From Turnera subulata (taxonomy: Eukaryota > Streptophyta > Magnoliopsida > Malpighiales > Passifloraceae), in the NCBI GenBank assembly GCA_028386065.3, contig JAKUCV010003559.1:62001-126000 (forward strand): a stretch of 64,000 nt of DNA, given 5' to 3'. The position numbers were made by a program, and so were the translations under genes. This document shows, one piece after another, positions 50,898-62,797 of the stretch (position 1 is the stretch's first letter; every line of letters begins with the position of its first letter). The notes beneath the pieces are model-generated. The model saw only the letters and a list, made by a program, of their open reading frames with translations. It did not search any database and had not been told where the DNA came from.

Positions 50898-53800
50898 TGT
50901 AACGCCCCAGGTTTTTTGTAATTTTAAATTACGAAATTTTCGGAATTTTTGGAAGTTAATTTCCAATTTTACCCTCACAAAATTTTCGGATTTTTGGTCA
51001 AGGAAATTAATTTATTTTCCTTGGGAATATTTTTTTTATTTATGTTGGTTTATATCTTTAATCGGTTCTGTTGAGAATAAATTCTGTTTGGGCGAGATAC
51101 CCAACATGTGAGGTTGTATTTGCTCGAAACTACGTCATTTTGAGGCATGTAAGGGTAAAGAAAAAAAAAACAATAAGATACGCTTTGACCAGGGTTGACC
51201 ACGCTAGCCAAAACGGGGTCGTTTTGGCTGCGGGTAACCCTAACCCCTCACTCTCTTTTCCTTTCCTTTCTCTTTTTTTTTTCTTTTCTTTCTTTCTTCT
51301 CTTCTTCTCCCGCTCAGTGCCACCCCACGATTCGCCCCAGCTTTCTCATCCTCGAATCGTGGCTAACGGTTGACACTTGTTTTCTTCCTACTCTTTCTCT
51401 TCTTTCTTTTTTTTTTACCATTTATTCTCTGCCCGATTAGATATCACTCCTCTTTTTCTTCGTGGAGCTGCCGCCACCATTGAAGGGTGAGGCTGCCGCC
51501 GTGGCTTCGATGTGGGAAGGGCTCAGGTGTAGGTCAGACGCGACTCGACCCGGGCTTGGATGCGACGAGGAGTCGCCACTGCCTGTGTTGCCGTCTTGGG
51601 ATATCGAGGTCATTTCGGGCTCGTAGGTGTTGGACTCGAGCCATGGCCGGGTCGGGTTAACGAGGGACGGCAGACCTGCGAACTTGCCACCATCGGGGTA
51701 AGTGGCCGCGTCGTCCTTTCCCCCTATTCTCTTCCCTTCTTTTCTTTTGCCGAGTTTCACTTTCCTTTTTCTCTCTTATTGCTGAGTTGTATGGTTTCTG
51801 TTGCCTCTTCTTTGTTGTGGAATCGAATGGTGGCAGGTCTGTTGGTATGGTTTTGGTACTGGATCGTCGTGTTAATGGCGGAACCGAGCCTTGCAGTGCA
51901 GTTGTGGGTGCGGCGGAAATCGTCTTGCGGTAAACATTTCTGGTACCTTTTTCTTTTTTTTTTAATTTGTTGTTGGTGCTTTGTTTTTGCTGTGAAATTG
52001 GATTGTATGATAGATTATGTTGCTCTGATGTTCGACAATCCTGTTGGGAGTTCTAAGCTTATGCGTCTGCTGGTAATTTAGGTTGCGGTCGGTTGTTGTA
52101 CAATAATTTGACGCTAAGTGTGGCATAGTGAAGTAGCATTTCTTGAACGTTAATAAATTGGATCGGTAGATTGTTTTCTAAGTAGTTTCTGGTTTGTAAT
52201 GAGTTTATTAATTCTTTGTTTGTAAACCATGATAAATTACGATTTGGGCTTTGGCTTGGTTCAAAAGTGGTTGGTAATAGCCTTGGTAGATGTGGGACTA
52301 CAATTATGGGAGAATGCTTTGGTTTTCATACAGTTTTACAAAAGTGAACAATGAAATAATAATATTCTTGTTTAGGACGAGTACATGGTGAAATGATGGA
52401 TTACCTTGTTGAGTGGTCCGAGATTAGTATTGAGGTACTTGTTGGGGCTTTATATGCTCGTGGAATGTTGGTTTGACATAGTTAATTATGATACCCGGCC
52501 TAACGTTCTAACAATTTCTAAATGGTCCGTAAAATGTCATTTGGGCTTTTTAATTCTTCATTCACCAAAAGATGATGGGATGGACACGGGTATGTCCTCA
52601 AAGGTTCAGTGTTTTTAGTTTCTAATTTTTTTTTCAAGAGTCATTAAGTGGTGGTTTTAGGAGCTGATTCTTTTTCCTCCATATTACGTATCACCTAATA
52701 GCCATGCTCACTTAGGACATTATATTATAAACCTCATCGTTGGTTCCAAATGAAGTTCTTGTTCCTTATTTGTGATACTTTCGGTGTCAGATTAGGGAAC
52801 GCCATCTATAAATTATATGGTTAGAACTTAGCGTGCTTTTCGTGGTATTTGTGTGTGCACTTACGTGACCCCATGTCTATGTTTAGGCCTTGGTTGTACA
52901 TGGGAAGCAATGGGACAAAACGCTAGTCTCCAAGATGATATCTATAGTTCAGGCGAGGACTTATAAACCTTTGTATGCATTACTGCCTACAATGCTCGGT
53001 TAATAAACTTGGAACAAGAAGTGGTAATACTTGATTGGTATTGTATGCTATATGCATGTATGCTTGCTATGCTGGTGTTCCTGTGTGCACTTGTATCTTA
53101 ATGATGATATCTTGATGCAGTATGTCTGATTACGTGTATTACGTGTCTGCTTGATATGATATGCTAGTTGAGCATGAGTTTGTTGGTTATGAGATATAAC
53201 ATGTGATATGACTTTGTGGTTCGTGTGGTGACGTGAGGGCTGGAGGCCCGGATTTGAGAATAAGATATTAAATCCATACAACCCTGTTTGATCATAACGT
53301 ATGGCACAACTCTTTAAGCATAATTAAGATTAACGAACTATAAAAATAATAATAATTCTACTGTGGGGCTGTTGACCGGTTGGTTCGAGCGGGAAGTGAT
53401 ACCCCTCGAGATTTCATGCGGGATAGCATGGTATATGCGGTTTAGGATAAGGGTCTGTGATGACCGGTTCTACCTCCCTCTTTCTATCTCCCCTTTCTAC
53501 CTCCCTCTTTCTCTCTGTCTATCTCTCTCTCACTGATTGTATTGGGCCTTGCCCTGATAATATTGGGCTTATGTCCTAGTTGTCTCATGAGACGGGACTG
53601 AGCTCGACGCACACAGTAGAGGGCCCTAATAAAATGTTAAAACTCTAAAATGATAAAGTATAACTATAATAAGATGATAAAAGACAAGTGATGGTTTGAA
53701 GTCTATTGATGACTTGTGATATGCATTGTGACTTGTTTGTACACTATGATTGCTACTGCCTGATGCCGGTATTTGTGGTTGATTTATATTTGTATATTAT

Positions 53801-54212
53801 TGGTTTATTTGTTTGTGGTGAGACAGTGGTTGGTCTCACCCCCTCACAGTCTTGTCATAGGTTAACTGTTCTTTGAGCAGTAGTGCATATCAGCATGTGG
53901 CGGTGCTTTCCTCCTCGGGTCGGATCCATAGGGTTCATTGCATGCATGTTGCTATGTATTTTTGTCTTCCGCTGCGTACTTAATCCCATTGTATTATTTA
54001 TTATCTGATTAAATATTGACCATGTTGTTGATATCGTATTCCGGGTAGAAGGGCAATTTGGTCACTTCTCATATTGTAATTAATTTAATGGGTTATTTGG
54101 GATACGGGTGTTTAGTTGATGATTTTTCGTGTCCCGGGAACGATAAGGGCAATTTAGTCATTTTATGTTTAAATTCTATTTTATATTAATAAATTGGGAC
54201 ACGGGCATTTCA
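50898..54212 (+). mobile_element. Nested solo LTR inside the Tekay integrase
   Basis: 3,315 bp, starting TGTAACGCCCC and ending GGGCATTTCA, with a perfect 5-bp target duplication gataa at 50893-50897 and 54213-54217. It lies on the opposite strand to its host element. It shares the GTGAG...CTCACCCCCTC hairpin (about 53818-53845), GGATCCAT and TTCCGCTG with the other LTRs here, but lacks the GGGAT/ATCCC array. Open frames within it (for example 51560-52081) show no protein similarity. A CT-rich simple tract lies at about 53470-53530. Confidence 0.93.
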
Positions 54213-55051
54213 GATAATCTGTACGCGAAGGGTCCAACCCTTTCCACAATCTCATATGGCCCGATGTACCTGGGACTCAGCTTCCCTCTTTTCCCGAATC
54301 TGATAACACCCTACCAAGGTGCAACTCGGAGGAAAAATCTTTCTCCCACTTGGTACTCCATCTCACGACGATACTTATCAGCATAACTCTTCTGTCGGTC
54401 CTGTGCTGCTCTCATACTCTGCTTAACTACCTGAATCTTATCAACTGTCTGCTTAACCAAATCTGGTCCCACAATCAAACAGAGACCTTCCTCATCCCGA
54501 CATACTGGACTTCGGCATTTCCTTCCATAAAGAGCTTCAAACGCTTTCATGCCGATACTGGAATGAAAACTGTTGTTGTAGGCGAACTGTGCTAAGGACA
54601 AATACTGATCCCAACTCCCACCGAAATTAAGAGCACAAGCTCTTAACATGTCCTCCAGCGTCTGAATAGTCCTCTCTGACTGTCCGTCAGTCTGAGGATG
54701 AAACGTAGTGCTGAAACTCAGCTTCGTTCCCAAAGCTGCTTGCAGACTCTTCCAGAACCGTGATGTGAATCTCGGATCTCTGTCTGAGACTATGGACTTA
54801 GGAATCCCATGTAGTCTCACAATCTCTGCAACATACTGTTTCGCCAACTTATCCTGAGTATCTGTTTATCGGATGGGGAGGAAATGAGTTGATTTTGTAA
54901 GTCGATCAACGATAACCCAGATGGCATCATGCTGTCTCCGAGTCAACGGTAGTCCAACCACAAAATCCATAGTGATCATCTCTCACTTCCACTCTGGCAC
55001 TGTCAACGATCTCATCCTTCCCGCTGGAGCCTGATTCTCGGCTTTCACTTA
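54213..55051 (-). pseudogene. Tekay integrase (core), degenerate
   Basis: The minus-strand frame contains the integrase catalytic region: the blocks [29 protein letters not shown] and FHPQTDGQSERT, which hold the D and E residues of the DDE site. Stops interrupt it at about 54983, 54866 and 54311. The end of the domain is displaced by the solo LTR at 54212. Confidence 0.85.
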
Positions 55052-57562
55052 TTGACAAGTGATACACTTAGCCACATACTCGGCTACATCTTTCTTCATA
55101 CGCGGCCACAAAAAATGACTCCTCAAATTCTGATACATTTTGGTGCTTCCAAGGTGCATAGCATACGGCATCATATGTCCTTCTTCCAAAATCTGACTGC
55201 GTAGGTCACCAACACTGGGTACACATAGACGTTTCCCTAGCATCAATGCACTATCCTCAGCTATGCGAAACTTGTCTTCTTTCCCACTGCGGACTGCTTC
55301 CTTCAGCTTGATCAAGTTAGGATCTTCATCTTGTAGTTCCACAATCCAGCCTCTCAGGTTAGACTTGACTTCTATATAGGTCAACAAAGCTCCTATCTCG
55401 TCCACTGACAATTCAACTCCCATCTTCCTTAACTCGATAAGTGAGGACATCGAGTAGGTCGTGGAAGCATCTTCTGGTTGTCTCCGGCTCAGAGCATCTG
55501 CTACAACATTAGCTTTTCCAGGGTGATACTTAATAGTACAATCATAATCATTCAGCAACTCAACCCAACGTCTTTGTCGTAGGTTAAGTTCCTTCTGAGT
55601 CATGATGTACTTGAGACTCTTATGATTTGTGAAAATCCGGCATCTCTCTCCAAACAGATAATGTCGCCAAATCTTCAAAACAAGGATCACTGCAGCCATC
55701 TCTAGATCATGTGTCGGGTAGTTCTTCTCAAGTGGCCTTAATTGTCTCGAAGCATAGGTAATCACTCGACCCTCTTGCATCCGAACTGCTCCCAAAACAA
55801 GACCTAAAGCATTACAAAACAGCACATACTCCACTCCTGGCTTAGGTACTGCCATGACTAGTGCTGATGTCAACTTCTTCTTCAGCTCATCAAAACTCTT
55901 CTGGCAGGCATCACTCCATACAAAGGCTTGATCTTTCCTCAATAGCTTGGTCATGGGACTGGCTATCAAGGAAAAACTCTCGATGAATCTCCGATAATAT
56001 CCTGCAAGGCCAAGAAAACTTCTGACTTCGGGTACCGTCTTGGGCGGCTCCCACTCTAGAACAGCTTTTACTCTAGCAGGGTCAACCTTAATCCTATCCC
56101 CGGATACAACATGTCCAAGGAATGCAACTTCCTCAAGCCAAAACTCACATTTGTTGAACTTAGCAGACAACTCTTTCTCTCGCAATCTCTGTAGTACTAC
56201 CCTCAGGTGCTCTTCATGTTCTTCCCTGCTCTTGGAGTATATCAGAATATCGTCGATGAAGACTACCACAAACTTGTCCAAGAACTCGTTCCGGACCAAA
56301 TGCATCAAGCACATGAAAACTGCAGGTGCATTGGTCAAACTGAAAGGAACCACTGTGAACTCAAAATGTCCATACCGAGTACGGAAGGCTGTCTTCGGTA
56401 TGTCCTTCTCTACAATCTTGACCTGATGGTAGCCAGATCGAAGATCTATCTTGGAAAATACAGTAGCTCCTTGTAACTGATGAAAAAGGTCATCAATCTT
56501 GGAAAGCAGGTACTTGTTTTTCACTGTCACTTTGTTCAACTGTCGGTAGTCCACACACATCCGCAAACTGCCATCTTTCTTCTTCACGAAGAAGACTGGT
56601 GATCCCTAGGGTGATGTACTAGGTCTGATAAATCCCTTCTTAAGCAGCTCATCTAGTTGTTTCTTTAACTCTTGGAGTTCTGTCGGTGCCATCCGATATG
56701 GTGCCATCGAGATAGGTGTCATTCCCAGCATCAAATCGATGGTGTACTCGACTTCCCTGTCAGGTGGCAATCCTGGCAGATCCTCTAGAAACATATCTGG
56801 AAACTCCCTCACAACTATGATGTCCCCCAAAACTGGAGTCTGTACTTCTTCACCCTTGACATGAGTCAACAAAGCAGCTGGACTCAAAGGCTTCATCCCA
56901 ATATCCTGATTAGCAGAGATACTACATGTAGTAGCAGCTCTCCCAATACCTGTCAACAAAACCTTTCGCCCACCATCGGGTGTCAGCAGCACTTCCTTGG
57001 TTCGACAGTTCACCATAGCACTGTACTTGGACAACCAATCCATCCCCAAGATGATATCGAAACCTCCTATATTCATCACAACCAACCGTGCAAGAAAAAC
57101 CTCGCTATCATACAAAAGCGAAACGTCTCTACACACATGGGTTAATCTGACCACTATACCCGCAGGTAACCTAACCCTTATCGGACAAGTTAAACTCTCT
57201 CCCGTATAGTTATTTAGTATTGCAAAGCTTTGCGCAACAAATGAGTGCGTAGCACCAGGATCAATCAAAGTATAAGCAGTACTACCAAAGAGTGTAAAAG
57301 TACCTGCTATAACATCGGCATTCTCTGGATCCTCATCAGCGGTAATCACAAATGTTCTCGGCACTGTTGCACTCTGATTCATGGCTGACTGGGTCCTAGC
57401 AGGAACAGCTCCACGTCCTCGGCCTCGGCCAACTCCAGAACCACTAGGTACACTGGCAACTGAAGCTTGCACTATCTGAACAGGTGTCGTACCTCCAGAT
57501 CTTCCCAACTTGGGACAAGCATATCGGTAGTGCCCAACTTTGTTACACTCATAGCACCTCAC
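55049..57562 (-). pseudogene. Tekay protease, reverse transcriptase, RNase H and integrase zinc finger
   Basis: Two long frames in the same phase (57562-56606 and 56587-55049) are separated by one TAG at 56606-56608. In order they hold a gag zinc knuckle (CYECNKVGHYRYAC), protease DPGATHSFV (usually D-S/T-G), RT core [11 protein letters not shown] with DLRSGYHQ, RNase H with TNHKSLKYI and ADALSRR, and the integrase HHCC finger (HLGS...CITCQ). Comparable to known chromovirus pol in order and length. Confidence 0.92.
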
Positions 57563-58555
57563 CTGAGACAGAGGAGGTCTCGGGCGAGCATTCCAAGATG
57601 AAGTCCCTCCAGACTGAGTCTAAGAACTGCCTCGGTTGTTGTAGTTGTTGTTGTTCCATCCACGTCCCTGACTCCCTGGCATGAATCGGCTCTGTCCATG
57701 TCCTGACCGGTTCGCTGGTGTCTGGAACCTCTTGTTCTGTCCCTCAAAACTCTGTGCAGCTTGCCTCTTACGGATCTCCTGTTGCTCTCTCTCTTTACCC
57801 AACCAGATAATCTCGGCTCTTAAGGCATCTGTCAGCATGTCCTGGTAAGTCTCATAGACCTTGCACCCCATGACTGTCTGGATGCCAGATCGAAGACCAT
57901 CCCAGAGACGTTTACATCTGGCCTCCGGAGTAGCCACAAACTCACTGGCGTAGATGGACAGGCGGTTGAACTTGATCTCATAGTCATTGATCGTATGTTC
58001 TGGTCCCTGTTGCAGTCCCAGAAACTCTCGTCTCAGCTGATCCTGGTACGCCTCAGAAACAAACTTCCTTCAGAACATCTCCATGAACTGGTTCCACGGC
58101 ATAGAGATAGATGTCGGCAAGTCCCTGGTGGTAGACTCCCACCAATCAACGGCATCTCCTCGGAACATGGCAGCGGCATATCTGGCCCACTTGTCATTCC
58201 TGCACGTTAGCTTCAGCATAACCATGTTCATCTGTCTGAGCCACTGATCAGCATCCTATGGTGTAGTGACACCGGTAAAAATCTCTGCCCCGAGCTTCTC
58301 CAGCTTCATATACACTGGATCCTCGACTGGTCCCTGGTTTTCCTGTTCCCGAGCTTCCATAGCATCGATACGAGCATCTCTGGCATCTTGCCTTCGCAAA
58401 ATCTGAGTTACCACGTTTAACATCTGCGTAGGATCTCCCAAAGAAATATTCGGAGGATGTTCCGGACCTCCCGCAACTTGCTACGGTTGATCCACCGATA
58501 CCTGATCGTCATCTAGGTGACCTCCAACATGCTGATCCCCTCCAACCGGATCCAT
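57563..58555 (-). pseudogene. Tekay gag, degenerate
   Basis: Begins at the ATG at 58555 (M-D-P-V). The retrotransposon gag block is readable, including LRREFLGLQQGPEHTINDYE and FNRLSIYASEFVATPEARCK, but is broken by stops at 58481-58483, 58256-58258, 58070-58072 and 57620-57622. No frameshift is needed to read through into the zinc knuckle. Confidence 0.88.
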
Positions 58556-60972
58556 TCGTACCTATATGAGAATGTATATGTATGCATGTCATATCATGTC
58601 GTGACAGATCTCATGCACAAACAAACAATCATGCAATCACAGTTATGTCCCTAATGACCTACTGCCTGCTCCACTACCAAAATGAAGCGCCCCGACCCGT
58701 ATTTACCGGTCACGGTAAACACGAGCCGAAACTATTCTTATTAACAGCTCAGGTAGTACATCGCATTAAAATTACTACACAGAAAATTCAAATACAACAG
58801 CACACCGTATATTACAACTGTCACCCATATCCGGGGACCTTTATTCAAACCACACATATTACTCAACAGCAGCAACATAATCCAAAATAGACAGCATCAA
58901 AGGCAATAAAGGAAAGCAGCAACATAGCAACACATATTACACAGCAGCGGAAGTCTTAAATGCACATGCAGCGGAGGTATGGATCCGGAGTCAGGTGGAG
59001 AAGAAAGCAGCAGCCATCGAACGTCGTACCTGAACTACGAAACAACTTAACCTACGGGATGAAACCCCGTAGGCGAGGGGTGAGTCCGAAGTGCTCACCG
59101 ACGAAGGATAAACAAAGATATGTAATCAACTATAATACTTTCAAAGTAAACACAAACAAACACAACACAAGACTCTACCAAAACACAACTGAGCCAAGAC
59201 TAAAAGAATGTTTATTATTATTATTACCAATTTTATCTTCCGGGCCCCGTCACTGGACAAGCTAGGGTCGTACCTGGTTATTAACTAATTCTGGATGCCA
59301 GGCCAAAACACAATCCGGGATCAACATCCCAATATCAACAAATCCGGGATCAACATCCCAATAACAACATCATCTGGGATCAACATCCCCGACAACCAAA
59401 CCAAACCAGCCATGACACCACAGAACTAGCCTCTAACCATCTAGTCGTACCACTACTTTCCACGTGACAATTATATCATCATCTCAAATTCAGTCCAGTT
59501 TCATTACTCTATCCTCAATTATCCAACTTTCCATTATTTCAGATTATTCCACAGACCAAATCAACAACAGACTCATAACGTCAATTAATCACAGTTAACA
59601 GTTCAGCATTATTTTCAACACAATATCCACAAGTCAAAACACAATCCAACTACAGCATCAACAATTTCCATAGCAATCAAATAGCAGTCAAAAATCATTT
59701 CAGCAGTTCAATCAAACAACAAAAACACACACAGTATTACGGGCACATATCCAAGGTTATCCATCCTCACCTTAGCCGATTATCAGTTTTGGAAATTTCC
59801 AACAGACTCCAAGTCCGATTCCTCAGGTATCTGCTCGTTATCAACTCCTATACCAAACAAATAATATGCACATATAAGTGATATGCAAATGTCATGCCAA
59901 TACTATATGCTGTAAATTAAATACTGACTCGTCTCGGTTACTTCCCGGGGTTATTTCTCTATTATCATCATCATTCACCATTTATTTCCAGTGTTAAAAA
60001 TAATACTATACTTATACCTATACCCAGATACTATTCTGGTACAATACTTCTTTGATAATACCCTTTCCATATTTATCTTTCTTCAAAATAATTATTATTT
60101 ACCATATATATTATATTTTTCCCATTTCCATAATTTTATTTCCTCAAGTTATTTCCCAAAATATTATTTCCACAATTTATTTTTATTTTCCCAGAATTAT
60201 ATTTATTCCCAGAATATCTTTTCTTTTTTATTTTATTAAATCCGAACTGGGCCAAATAGCTCCAGCCCAACCACTTCACAGGGCCACACCCAAGCCCGCA
60301 CAGGAGCCCAGACGCAGGCCCAGCAACCCAGCCCAGGTCAACAACACAGGAGAGTCAACCCGGTCCAAGGCGTCAAGCCCAGGCCCGCGGGTCAGCTCAT
60401 CCGGGTCGACCTGGACCCGTTTGCGCAATCGGGTCACCAGCACCAGGCTCACCTCGTGAGCTACAGCGGCACAGATCGGTGGCGCGACGGGACGGGACGG
60501 GACGGGACGGCACCGGCGACTGCGAGAAGATGCGGGGAGGCGTGATGGCGGCACAGACGGAGGCGGCGTGAGCTGGGAGATCGGGCAAGAGAGTGGTGGT
60601 GGTCGTCGGGCTCGCGAGGAGGAAAAGTGAGACAAGGGGCGACGGGGAGACGAGCTCCACTGGCGCTGCTCACGGCGGAGGGAAGGAGGAGAGGGTGAGC
60701 AAGTGGTGATGGCGATGAGGTGGTGGTCGGCAGCGGGTGGCTCGGCCGGTGGTCGGCCAAAGGAAGAAGAAAGGAAGAAAAAGAAAAGGGAGGGGAGAGG
60801 GGTTGCTGCCCAAAACGACGTAGTTTTGGTGTTAGGTGTGTGTTGTTGGTTATTTTTTTCTGGTTTGGTTTTGTGAAGGGAGGAGGAGTGTTGGTTGCTG
60901 GGCAGTGTATTGCAGAGGAAGGAAGATGGCACTGGGTTCAGTTTTCTTTTGCAGGCAGAAGATGGTGCAGGT

Positions 60973-62627
60973 AAGGTGAATAGGGATGGCAACGGGGCGG
61001 GGATTCAGCGGGTAGAGTAATCCCCGCCCCGCCCCCGCACCACAAAATTTTCCCCGCCCTGCCCCGCTCCCCGCCTGCGGGGGAAAATCTATCCCCGCCC
61101 CCGCTCCCCGCAATCCCCGCGGATCCCCGCGGATCCCATTCCCCGAACTACTTAATTTTAAGCTCTTAATTTTAATTCTTTTTCTTGGCAAAAAATGTCA
61201 ATTTAAATATTAAATTCAGTACAAATAAATAACGACAATGATAAAACAATATCCAATTCAACACAGAATAATAATAATTCATCACACTAAATTTTTCCAT
61301 TTAACCAACAAATTACATCAGAATTTTAATGAAATTACAATAACAAAATCTTCATGTCAACTCCATCTTTGCTAAACTGGTTCTGTCATAGAGATTTCCG
61401 GGTCCTACATATAAACATATAAAAAATTTACATGTCTTATCTCTGAATATAGTGAACAAATCAACCAAACTTGTTGATCATGACTTTCATAAGAGCAACA
61501 AAGCAAACAAATAATCGGCAAAAGCTGAGAAATATATATGAATTCGGGAAATGCAAACAGAGAAATAACCAACCAACCCCCAAAGCTACAGAGAGAGGGA
61601 TTAATTTGTGTTTAAACAAATCAATAACCACACTAATGCTAATTGTAAAATGTTGCTGCCGAATTCCCAAGTTTTTCTCGTTTAAAAAAAAATATGTTGT
61701 TGTTCCATTGTAACTCAAAAACATCAAAGAGCACTCTCCAGTTGGTATATACCTGGAAAAAAAATAAAATTAACAACAAAGGAAAGAAAGAAAAGAGCTT
61801 GAGTTTATGGATGCTAAAGTGATGCCAAAGTAGTCACCACAATGAGATCTGATATGCTTGACCTGAGATGGAAGCCAAGCCAAGGCAAGCCAAGCGAGAT
61901 TATTATTTAAAAAAAGACAGACACACACAGAGATCTGAAGGAGGGGGAAGTAGTAACCGACCAGATCGAGGGCGCAGGCGAAGCCGCCTTGAACCTGGAC
62001 GAACTTGTCCTGGCCGTGAGGGAGATCGCCGTGGAGGGCGAGGACGTTCTGGATGCCGTTGGATTTGATGGTGTGGAGGGCGTGGTCGATCTTGTGGACG
62101 GGCATGTTGGTGCAGGTGAGGTGCATCATGGTCTCAAGTGGCTTCGAAGTGGAGGGGAAGAAGAGAAGATGAAGAAGGAGAGGATGAGAATAGGTGGACT
62201 GGAAGCGCCGATGGTTTAGATTTAGGATTCTTGATTTTTATTTTTTTTGGGAAAGATAGTTTATAGGAGTTAAAGGAGAGATTTTTGTTTGATAAAAAAA
62301 AAAAAGAGATGAACAGAGAGACTGGGGAGGGGTTGCCGACAATTCTTTTTTTTTTGCTCTTTTTTTCTACCGTAATGACTAAAATAGCCTTCTAAAAAAA
62401 ATTGTATCTATAGGTAATGCGAGGGCAAAATAGACATTTCCTATATATCGGGCCCCCGCGGGGCGGGTTACGTAATCCCCGCCCCGTCCCTCGAAATTAC
62501 TTCGGGTACAAATCTTCCCCCGTCCCCCGCCCCGCGGGGCAAAAAATGCCCCCATACCCGCCCCGTTCGCGGGGAATCCCCGCGGGGACCCGCACGAGTG
62601 GGGGAAATTGCCATCCCTAAAGGTGAA
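60973..62627. mobile_element. Non-autonomous hAT element carrying an MTHFR gene fragment
   Basis: The element body is 60981-62619 (1,639 bp), with 12-bp terminal inverted repeats TAGGGATGGCAA and GC-rich subterminal repeats (ccccgcccc motifs at 61020-61140 and 62455-62600). The perfect 8-bp target duplication aaggtgaa lies at 60973-60980 and 62620-62627; the empty site is visible in the other LTR near 50173. There is no transposase. The interior contains two exons of methylenetetrahydrofolate reductase. Confidence 0.95.
61808..62140 (-). pseudogene. MTHFR: Captured MTHFR exon-intron-exon fragment
   Basis: Minus strand. The first exon (about 62140-61962) contains [22 protein letters not shown] and [18 protein letters not shown]. 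The second (61862 to about 61808) gives [15 protein letters not shown]. Both belong to the N-terminal TIM-barrel catalytic domain of plant 5,10-methylenetetrahydrofolate reductase. A 99-bp GT-AG intron (61863-61961) is retained, so genomic DNA, not mRNA, was captured. The conserved RGDPP block reads HGDLP, so the fragment has diverged and cannot make an enzyme. The rest of the gene is missing. Confidence 0.9.
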
Positions 62628-62797
62628 GCACGGGCAAGACACTGATGAAGCACGGGTGGCACAATCCACTCACGAGCTTCACAGTGGGTGGCGGCTGCCT
62701 CGTTGCTGTGCAGCTTGTGAGGCGTGTCCCGTCCGGACCAGAAAATAACTATAATACCCCCTTAGCTTAATTTTTGGTCCAATAATTCGGGGTTAAA

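Larger units (their letters stand above)
47887..62797 (-). mobile_element. Ty3/gypsy chromovirus (Tekay/Del type), degenerate, with nested insertions
   Basis: Minus-strand element. Its 3' LTR is 47887-50565, the internal domain 50566-58682, and the 5' LTR 58683-62797. The 5' LTR is interrupted by a hAT element and lacks about 215 bp of its outer end. PBS-like TTTTGGTAGTGGAGCAGGC lies next to the 5' LTR. The purine tract lies next to the 3' LTR (reverse complement of 50566-50600). Domain order gag-PR-RT-RH-IN-chromodomain and the text IHDVFHVSMLRRY identify a chromovirus of the Tekay/Del lineage. A solo LTR sits inside the integrase/chromodomain junction. The element cannot be autonomous. Confidence 0.95.
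58683..62797 (-). repeat. 5' LTR of the Tekay/Del element, truncated and interrupted
   Basis: Matches 47887-50565 from its inner end up to ggggttaaa at 62789-62797, where similarity stops. About 215 bp of the outer end (including the TG terminus and target duplication) are missing. A hAT element occupies 60981-62619. It has three rather than four hairpin copies (59316-59390) and a GGGAC pentamer run at about 60486-60511 that is absent from the other LTR. Confidence 0.92.

Noticed and set aside
51560..52081. 173-codon frame
   Set aside because: Inside the nested solo LTR, with no recognisable motifs.
53470..53530. CT-rich repeat as a regulatory or CRISPR-like array
   Set aside because: Irregular simple-sequence DNA without spacers; plant nuclear context.
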